From NCBI RefSeq assembly GCF_900106035.1, contig NZ_FNUC01000004.1, positions 3,385,722-3,449,721 of the forward strand: a DNA stretch of 64,000 nt, written 5' to 3'. This document shows positions 59,044 through 64,000 of this stretch, one piece after another (the first letter of the stretch is position 1; each line of letters opens with the position of its first letter). The position numbers and the translations under genes were made by a program. The stretch comes from Jiangella alba (GTDB taxonomy: Bacteria; Actinomycetota; Actinomycetes; Jiangellales; Jiangellaceae). The notes below the pieces were generated by a model. The model saw only the letters and a program-made list of their open reading frames with translations. It had not been told where the DNA came from and ran no database searches.

Positions 59044-61226
59044 CAGGCACCGCCCCAGTTGCGGCGTACCTTCTCCAGCCCGGCCACGACCTCGTCGGTT
59101 CCGGCCATCGCGGCTCGTTCCAGCACCTTGGAGATCGTCGGGCTCGCCTCCCTGCCGGTCACTCGCTCCACCGGCTGGTCCAGCCAGTCGAAGTACCGGC
59201 GGTGAATCTCGTCGGCCAGCCAGCCGCCGTAGGAGGTGCCGCGCGCCCCTTGTTCGACGATCAGGACGTTGTTCGTCTTCTGCACACTCGCCTCGATGGT
59301 GGACCAGTCCACGGAGGCCCGGTCCAGCCAGCGCAGGTCGATGACGTCGGCGTCGATGTCGCATCGATCCACCGCCTCCAGCGCGCGATCCACCATCGAC
59401 AGGTAGGAGATCACCGTGACGTCGTCACCCGAGCGACGGACGGCCGCCGTCCCCGGTTCGATCACGTAGTCCCAGGCGTCGGCGGGAACGCTCTGACGCA
59501 GGCCGTAGAGGTCCACGTGCTCGATCACCAGCACCGGGTCGTCCAGCAGCATGGCCGCGTTGAACAGGCCGATGTAGTCGGCAGCCGTCGACGGGGCGAC
59601 GATGCGCCAGCCGGGGCTGGCGGCGAAGATGCCGGCCGGGTCCATCAGGTGCTGCGACCCGTAGCCCGATCCGATCGCGACCTTGGTGCGGAGGACGAGC
59701 GGAACGGCGTGCTGGCCGCCGAACATGTGGCGTACCTTGCCGATCTGGTTGAACACCTGATCGGCCGCGACCCACATGAAGTCCGGGTACATGAACTCGA
59801 CCACCGGCCGGTACCTGCCGTCGAGGGCCATGCCGCCACCGAGTCCGACGAAGGCGTTCTCGCTGATCGGGGTGCCGAGGACGCGGTCGTGGAAGCGGTC
59901 CGCCAGACCCTTGGTCGCGCCGTTGGTTCCGCCGGCGAGTTTGTGCACGTCCTCGCCGAGGATGACATAGCGATCGTCGGCAGCCATCCGGCGGCCAGTG
60001 ACCTCGGCGATCACCTCGATGAACTTCCGCTCCTCCCGCGTCCCGGTGAACTCCGCCGGCTCGAGCCGCGGCGCGGCGTCGAGCTCGCGCGCGTCGCTGC
60101 GTATGCCGACGTCGACGAACGCCGGATCGGGCCACGCGGATTCGACGATGCGCCGGCGTCCGGACTCCTTGTCGGCAGTCACCAGAGTCGATGCCGCGAC
60201 CCGCATGGCGTCGACCGCCTGGTCCCGGATCGACGCGATCTCACGTTCACTCAGGTGGCCGAGCTTCAGGACCTCGGCGCCCATGCGCTGCACCGGATCC
60301 CGGTCGCGCCAGGCCCGCTCCTCGTCCTTGCTGCGGTATCCGAACGCGCTCCCGGCGAAGGGTCCGTTCTGGTGGTAGAAGCGATAGACGTCGGCCTCGA
60401 CGATGACGGGCCCCTCGCCCGCGCGCATGCGCTCACAGGCGTCCTGGGTCGCGAGCTGGACGGCGAGCGGGTCCATGCCGTCCACGCGCCAGGCGGGGAT
60501 CGCGAATCCGAACCCGCGGGCTGCCAGCCGTGACTCGCGGGTCGACTCCGTGACCGTGGTCGACACGGCGTACTGGTTGTTCTCGATGAAGAAGCCCAGC
60601 GGGAGGTCCCACGCCGCCGCGAGGTTGAAGGTCTCGAGGACCGACCCGATGTTGACCGCGCCGTCGCCGAAGTACGTGAGGGTCACGTCGGAGGTGCCCG
60701 CGCGCTTCTGGGCCCACGCCTTGCCGGCGGCCATGGGCACGCCACCGCCGACGATGGCATTGGTGCCCATGGCGCCGGCGGCCATCCACTGCAAGTGCAT
60801 CGAGCCGCCGCGACCGTGTCCGAAGCCCTCGTCGAGTCCGAGGATCTCGGCCAGCGTGCGGCGGAGGACGTCGGCGATCTTCTCGGTGACCAGGTCGCTC
60901 GGGTCGATCGGCCCTTCGGAGACGAACGCGATCGCCTTGGCGAGGAACTGATGATGACCACGGTGCGATCCGTTCACCGCATCGGATGCGCGGAGGGCAT
61001 GGACCGACCCGACCGCACCGCCCTCCTGGCCGATGCTCGAATGGGCCGGCCCGTGCACCAGGCCGTCGCCCGCCAGATCGAGCACCAACTCCTCGAACGC
61101 ACGAATCAGGTGGAGCTGGCCCAGCATCGTCACCAGCGACTCCGGCCGCGCCTTCTTCCAGTCGCTCGCAGTCGTCGTCAGCTGCCACACAGGCTGTTCT
61201 GGATCCAGTCTTTGCTTCCGCGCCAT
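59043..61226 (-). CDS. Fused alpha-beta E1 component of a 2-oxoacid/acetoin-type dehydrogenase
   Basis: This 727-residue protein joins the normally separate E1 subunits. The alpha part (~1-330) has GFGHGRGGSMHL and the ThDP motif FGDGAVNIGSVLETFN...NNQYAVST. The beta part (~390-727) has VILGEDVHKLAGG, the VEFMYPDFMWVAADQ block and transketolase C-terminal features. The GRGGSMHL signature is common in pyruvate and acetoin dehydrogenases. It supplies the decarboxylation step for the E2 encoded next. A GntR-FCD operator lies upstream. No strong SD precedes the ATG at 61226. Confidence 0.9.
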   Translation of the reverse strand: MARKQRLDPEQPVWQLTTTASDWKKARPESLVTMLGQLHLIRAFEELVLDLAGDGLVHGPAHSSIGQEGGAVGSVHALRASDAVNGSHRGHHQFLAKAIAFVSEGPIDPSDLVTEKIADVLRRTLAEILGLDEGFGHGRGGSMHLQWMAAGAMGTNAIVGGGVPMAAGKAWAQKRAGTSDVTLTYFGDGAVNIGSVLETFNLAAAWDLPLGFFIENNQYAVSTTVTESTRESRLAARGFGFAIPAWRVDGMDPLAVQLATQDACERMRAGEGPVIVEADVYRFYHQNGPFAGSAFGYRSKDEERAWRDRDPVQRMGAEVLKLGHLSEREIASIRDQAVDAMRVAASTLVTADKESGRRRIVESAWPDPAFVDVGIRSDARELDAAPRLEPAEFTGTREERKFIEVIAEVTGRRMAADDRYVILGEDVHKLAGGTNGATKGLADRFHDRVLGTPISENAFVGLGGGMALDGRYRPVVEFMYPDFMWVAADQVFNQIGKVRHMFGGQHAVPLVLRTKVAIGSGYGSQHLMDPAGIFAASPGWRIVAPSTAADYIGLFNAAMLLDDPVLVIEHVDLYGLRQSVPADAWDYVIEPGTAAVRRSGDDVTVISYLSMVDRALEAVDRCDIDADVIDLRWLDRASVDWSTIEASVQKTNNVLIVEQGARGTSYGGWLADEIHRRYFDWLDQPVERVTGREASPTISKVLERAAMAGTDEVVAGLEKVRRNWGGA

Positions 61227-61273
61227 ACGAATCGTGTGTCCTTACGCTGGGCAAAGGTCTCTACAGGGCGAGA

Positions 61274-61288
61274 TCGTATCCAATACAA
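61274..61288. promoter_or_regulatory. GntR-FCD operator upstream of the E1-E2-ALDH operon
   Basis: TCGTATCCAATACAA fits the FCD-subfamily pattern T-n-GTAT-nnn-ATAC-n-A at every fixed position. It lies 48 bases before the E1 start and about 140 before the divergent gntR start. Two GGATCCAA elements near 61341 and 61405 may be extra half-sites. Confidence 0.75.
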
Positions 61289-61424
61289 CGTTCGCAGTCC
61301 AGGATTCAGCGCTCATTGAGGCCTGCACAAGCAACTTAGGATCCAATCCACGTCGGACGCCGTCATGTGAAATGCGCGGTAGAATCGCTCGGTCGCACTG
61401 GAGTGGATCCAACCCGAGGTGGCC

Positions 61425-62099
61425 ATGGCCAACGATCAGTTCGCTGACGACGCGCGCGAGTCCGTCACGGAGTTCGTCACGCGCAGCCTCCGGCAACGCA
61501 TCATCGACGGCGCGCTGGAACCCGGCCGCCCGTTGCGTCAGGAGGCGCTGGCCAGGGAACTGGGGGTCAGCAGGCTCCCGATCCGCGAGGCACTGCGCCA
61601 GCTCGAGAGCGAGGGCCTGGTCGCGTTCAGGCCGCGAAGTGGCGCCAAGGTCGCGGTGCTGGACTTCGAGGAGTACAACGAGATCTACAAGGTGCGCGAG
61701 CGACTCGAACCCCTCGCCATCTCGGAGAGCATGGCGCACCTCACCGTCGAACAGCGCGAGGCGATCGAGGTCGCGGCGGCCGAGGTTGAGGCTCATGCCG
61801 GCGATCCGGCCAGCTGGCTGGAGGCGGATCGCCGCTTCCACCTCGCCTGCTACGCGGGTGTGCCGACGCCGCGCCTGCTGCAGATGATCGTCGAGTTCTG
61901 GAACAGCACCCATCGCTACCGCCGGATCCTGCTGACCACCTTCGCTCCGAAGGACTTCGAGGTCGCTCACTCCGAGCACCGCCTCATCGCGAACGCGATC
62001 AGCGAAGGCAATGCGAGGGCCGCCGAGGAACTCATCCGAGTCCATATCGAACGAAGCCGCCGGCGGCTCAACCGGCACCGAGATCTGTTCGATCAGTGA
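61425..62099 (+). CDS. GntR-family regulator, FadR/FCD type
   Basis: This 224-residue regulator has a winged helix (SLRQRIIDGALEPGRPLRQE to LGVSRLPIREALRQLESEG, ~residues 20-80) and an all-helical FCD effector domain. The metal-site residues appear in EADRRFHLACYAG, SEHRLIANAI and RVHIERS. The ATG at 61425 has GAGG five bases upstream and is preferred over GTG 61419. It is divergent from the E1-E2-ALDH operon, and the FCD-type palindrome between them makes it the likely regulator. Its end overlaps the convergent VOC gene by seven bases. Confidence 0.92.
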   Translation: MANDQFADDARESVTEFVTRSLRQRIIDGALEPGRPLRQEALARELGVSRLPIREALRQLESEGLVAFRPRSGAKVAVLDFEEYNEIYKVRERLEPLAISESMAHLTVEQREAIEVAAAEVEAHAGDPASWLEADRRFHLACYAGVPTPRLLQMIVEFWNSTHRYRRILLTTFAPKDFEVAHSEHRLIANAISEGNARAAEELIRVHIERSRRRLNRHRDLFDQ

Positions 62100-62587
62100 G
62101 TGCGTTCCCACACCGTGTCCGGCGGGCGCCGGGTCTGTGGGACCGCGATCAGTTCCAGGATGAGATCGACCTCCGGAACCGCGTCGAAGTAGGCGAATCC
62201 ACCGTCACCGCCCGCCCCGTACCCGCTGCCGGTCTGCGCCGCGGTCGCGAGGGGTAGCCCCAGCGCATCGCTCGCCTCGCCGATGTCGTCGACGAACATG
62301 CCGACGTGGTGGACGCCCGTGCCGCCTCGCTCGAGCCATTCCGAGTAGACGCTCCGGCCGTGCAACGGCTGGATGAGTTCCACCTGGGGCCGGGTCGCCG
62401 AAAGGGCGAGGCGCATGGAATAGGCCGACGGTTCGCCGCGAAACGCCTGCTCGCTCATGACCGACGGGCCGTAGTCCCAGATCCGCCAGGGCGATCCAGA
62501 GAAGATCGCGTCGTAGGCCGGCAACGCGGCGGCCAGATCGGGAACGACGAACGCCACCTGGTCGACGACGAAGCCATTCGGTGTCAT
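62093..62587 (-). CDS. VOC-superfamily (glyoxalase/methylmalonyl-CoA epimerase-like) protein
   Basis: This 164-residue protein has two beta-alpha-beta-beta-beta modules: VDQVAFVVPDLAAAL and GVHHVGMFVDDIGEAS. The latter carries a metal-type His, and a Glu ligand candidate lies in LILELIAVP. The first ligand position is Gln rather than His. VOC proteins include glyoxalases, epimerases, dioxygenases and resistance proteins, so no reaction is assigned. It is the last gene of the amine oxidase-Rid-VOC operon (ATGA overlap). GGAGG precedes its ATG. Confidence 0.82.
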   Translation of the reverse strand: MTPNGFVVDQVAFVVPDLAAALPAYDAIFSGSPWRIWDYGPSVMSEQAFRGEPSAYSMRLALSATRPQVELIQPLHGRSVYSEWLERGGTGVHHVGMFVDDIGEASDALGLPLATAAQTGSGYGAGGDGGFAYFDAVPEVDLILELIAVPQTRRPPDTVWERTH

Positions 62588-63024
62588 TTCGACCCTCCAG
62601 TGGGACCAGTCGTGCGGCCGACGCCTCGAGTGGCGACGGCCGTCAGTTCGATGAGCATTCCGGGCACCAGGAGATCCGCGCGCACTGTCGTGACCGCGGG
62701 CTGCGGATCCTTCAGGAACTCCTGACGCACCTCGACGAACACCGGCAGATCCTCGGGGCGTTGGAGATACACCGTCTGCGACACGATGCCGTCGAGAGAC
62801 CCACCGGCGCGTTCCAGGACCGTGCGCAGGTTCGCGTACGTCGCACGGATCTGCGCGGCCGGGTCGCCCGGCGCGATCAGGTCACCCTGGTCGTCGAACG
62901 GACCTTGGCCGGCAGTGAAGATCAACGGGCCGTTGGTCGTGACGGATTCCGAGTACGCGACGGTGCTCGACCACGGGTGGGCCTCGCGATCGCCGTAGCA
63001 GTAGAGGTCTCGAGCCACACTCAT
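62584..63024 (-). CDS. Rid-family (YjgF/YER057c/UK114) protein
   Basis: This 146-residue protein has the Rid fold pattern FTAGQGPFDDQGDL, ANLRTVLERAGGSLDGIV and IELTAVATRG. RidA deaminases keep an Arg in the PARxxV motif that binds the enamine/imine carboxylate, but here it reads QPAVTTV. It is therefore more like the Rid subgroups lacking that Arg. Next to a flavin amine oxidase, handling a reactive imine product remains a sensible guess. AAGGA precedes the ATG, and both ends overlap neighbours by four bases. Confidence 0.85.
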   Translation of the reverse strand: MSVARDLYCYGDREAHPWSSTVAYSESVTTNGPLIFTAGQGPFDDQGDLIAPGDPAAQIRATYANLRTVLERAGGSLDGIVSQTVYLQRPEDLPVFVEVRQEFLKDPQPAVTTVRADLLVPGMLIELTAVATRGVGRTTGPTGGSK

Positions 63025-64000
63025 CTCGTTCCTTCCCTCCCGATCGCCTTCCGGCTGTGACCAGCCGCGCGCAGGCCCGACTCGATGGCCCCGTCGATGA
63101 AGCCCGCCCACCCGTTGGCGATCTCCGTCGTCGCGAAGGCCAGTCCGCGCAGCGGCTGCTGGAGCGCCCGCAGGTGGGCGCTGATCTGTCCGGGCGGCGG
63201 GCACAGGTTGCCGCCCGACGACCACGGATCCTCCGACCAGCTCTGCCCGAGTACCGCGTGGACCTCGGTGATCTCCGGGATCACACGGCGCATCGCCGCC
63301 TCGACCGCGTCGGCGTCGTTGACGTCGAGCGACGCGCTGGAGTTGATCGCCATGATGATCTGGCCGTCCTCGACATCACGGAACGTCCAGAAGAAGTTGA
63401 GCGGTTCGGGCGCCGGAAGATGACCGAAGACGCGGCCGATGTCGCCGGAGACCTTGAGGAAGACCTTGTCCTGACGCGGCTTTCCCATCCACTGCCTCAT
63501 CGCGGCCCGATGCGTCTCGGGCAGCGGCGGGTCGAACTCGATCCGGTTCCAGGTGTTGACCGGTACGGCGACGATCACGTGGCGGCACGCGATCTCGGCG
63601 CCGCCGCTCGTGCGCACCAGCGCGCCGTCGTCGCCGTACCGGACGGACGCGACGGGGTCGGCCAGCCGGACGTCGACCTCATGTGGCCCGAGCATCGCGT
63701 CGAGGACCGCCGCCGTTCCGCCGACCGGCCGGTACCTGTTCATCTCGTACCACTGATCCGTACTCCAGTCGCAGAGCGCGAGCCACCGGACCACCTGCAG
63801 ATAGCCGGCCTCCCCGAGCTCGGTTCCCGCGATCTCGAACAACAGGCTGGTCAGGTACTCGACGTCCGCATCGGCGAGGTCGAGCTGCCGGAGGCGGTCG
63901 TCCATCGAGAGCCGGTCCAGCTCGGCGATCTGGTCGTACCGATGGAGCGGGTCGTGAGCGAGCGGCAGGCTCGCGCGATGCTCCCCGACGAAGCGCACGA
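63021..64000 (-). CDS. Flavin-containing amine oxidase, C-terminal part (cut by window edge)
   Basis: About 325 residues of an FAD-dependent amine oxidase are visible. The frame continues past base 64000, so the N-terminal FAD-binding motif is off-window. RHVIVAVPVNTWNRIEFDPP and the C-terminal FATTEIANGWAGFIDGAIES (FAD-binding GxxxGAxxSG pattern) are typical. It oxidises an amine to an imine, releasing H2O2. It leads the coupled Rid and VOC genes. The substrate is unknown. Confidence 0.88.
   Translation of the reverse strand, partial: VRFVGEHRASLPLAHDPLHRYDQIAELDRLSMDDRLRQLDLADADVEYLTSLLFEIAGTELGEAGYLQVVRWLALCDWSTDQWYEMNRYRPVGGTAAVLDAMLGPHEVDVRLADPVASVRYGDDGALVRTSGGAEIACRHVIVAVPVNTWNRIEFDPPLPETHRAAMRQWMGKPRQDKVFLKVSGDIGRVFGHLPAPEPLNFFWTFRDVEDGQIIMAINSSASLDVNDADAVEAAMRRVIPEITEVHAVLGQSWSEDPWSSGGNLCPPPGQISAHLRALQQPLRGLAFATTEIANGWAGFIDGAIESGLRAAGHSRKAIGREGTR

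Noticed and set aside
1-64000. CRISPR arrays, rRNA genes, prophage or secondary-metabolite core genes
   Set aside because: No regularly spaced direct repeats, rRNA signatures, phage structural genes or NRPS/PKS domains were seen.

Overview
The window is chromosomal DNA of a high-G+C actinomycete. This rests on GC-rich codon third positions, frequent GTG starts, dense ATGA and TGATG gene overlaps, LacI/GntR/IclR-controlled catabolic operons, and a maleylpyruvate isomerase of the mycothiol-dependent family. The genus cannot be fixed from the sequence alone.

Region 1 (1-2,820) looks like the end of an accessory element. It holds the start of an IS982-family transposase running off the left edge, a PRiA4_ORF3/UPF0158 fusion protein, and a 3' fragment of a tRNA-Glu(CTC) gene that resembles an attachment-site scar. 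Region 2 (2,818-7,915) is a two-gene ABC exporter (FtsX-type permease and ATPase) divergent from a NarL-type histidine kinase/response regulator pair.

Region 3 (8,022-36,140) is a large carbohydrate-use locus. A LacI regulator controls a sugar ABC importer plus a GH2 glycosidase. Next come a cytoplasmic (alpha/alpha)6-type glycosidase candidate, a 1,463-residue secreted beta-helix/GH43 protein, a second sugar ABC importer and a mutarotase. After these lie dehydrogenases, an MBL-fold hydrolase, a GntR/UTRA regulator, an IolC-like kinase divergent from a free-standing DUF2090 aldolase, and an alcohol dehydrogenase/isomerase/oxidoreductase operon. Several promoters here share palindromic operators, so the units probably answer to common regulators.

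Region 4 (36,279-56,302) is the most striking part. A 17-gene, ~19-kb operon on the minus strand, nearly all translationally coupled, lies divergent from an IclR regulator with two palindromic operators. It encodes a complete gentisate branch (gentisate 1,2-dioxygenase, maleylpyruvate isomerase, fumarylpyruvate hydrolase). It also encodes a LigB/LigJ/RraA meta-cleavage branch with three tandem RraA paralogues, two flavin monooxygenases, a benzoylformate-decarboxylase-like TPP enzyme, an aldehyde dehydrogenase, a mandelate-racemase-family protein, a malate/lactate-type dehydrogenase, and an interleaved Fe(III)-type ABC importer. I infer degradation of an aromatic hydroxy-acid, possibly a hydroxymandelate, through two ring-cleavage routes.

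Region 5 (56,357-61,226) is an aldehyde dehydrogenase/E2/fused-E1 2-oxoacid dehydrogenase operon with no E3 gene, divergent from a GntR-FCD regulator and carrying a good FCD-type operator. Region 6 (62,093-64,000) is a flavin amine oxidase (cut by the window edge), a Rid-family protein and a VOC protein.

I saw no rRNA gene, intact tRNA gene, CRISPR array or prophage.
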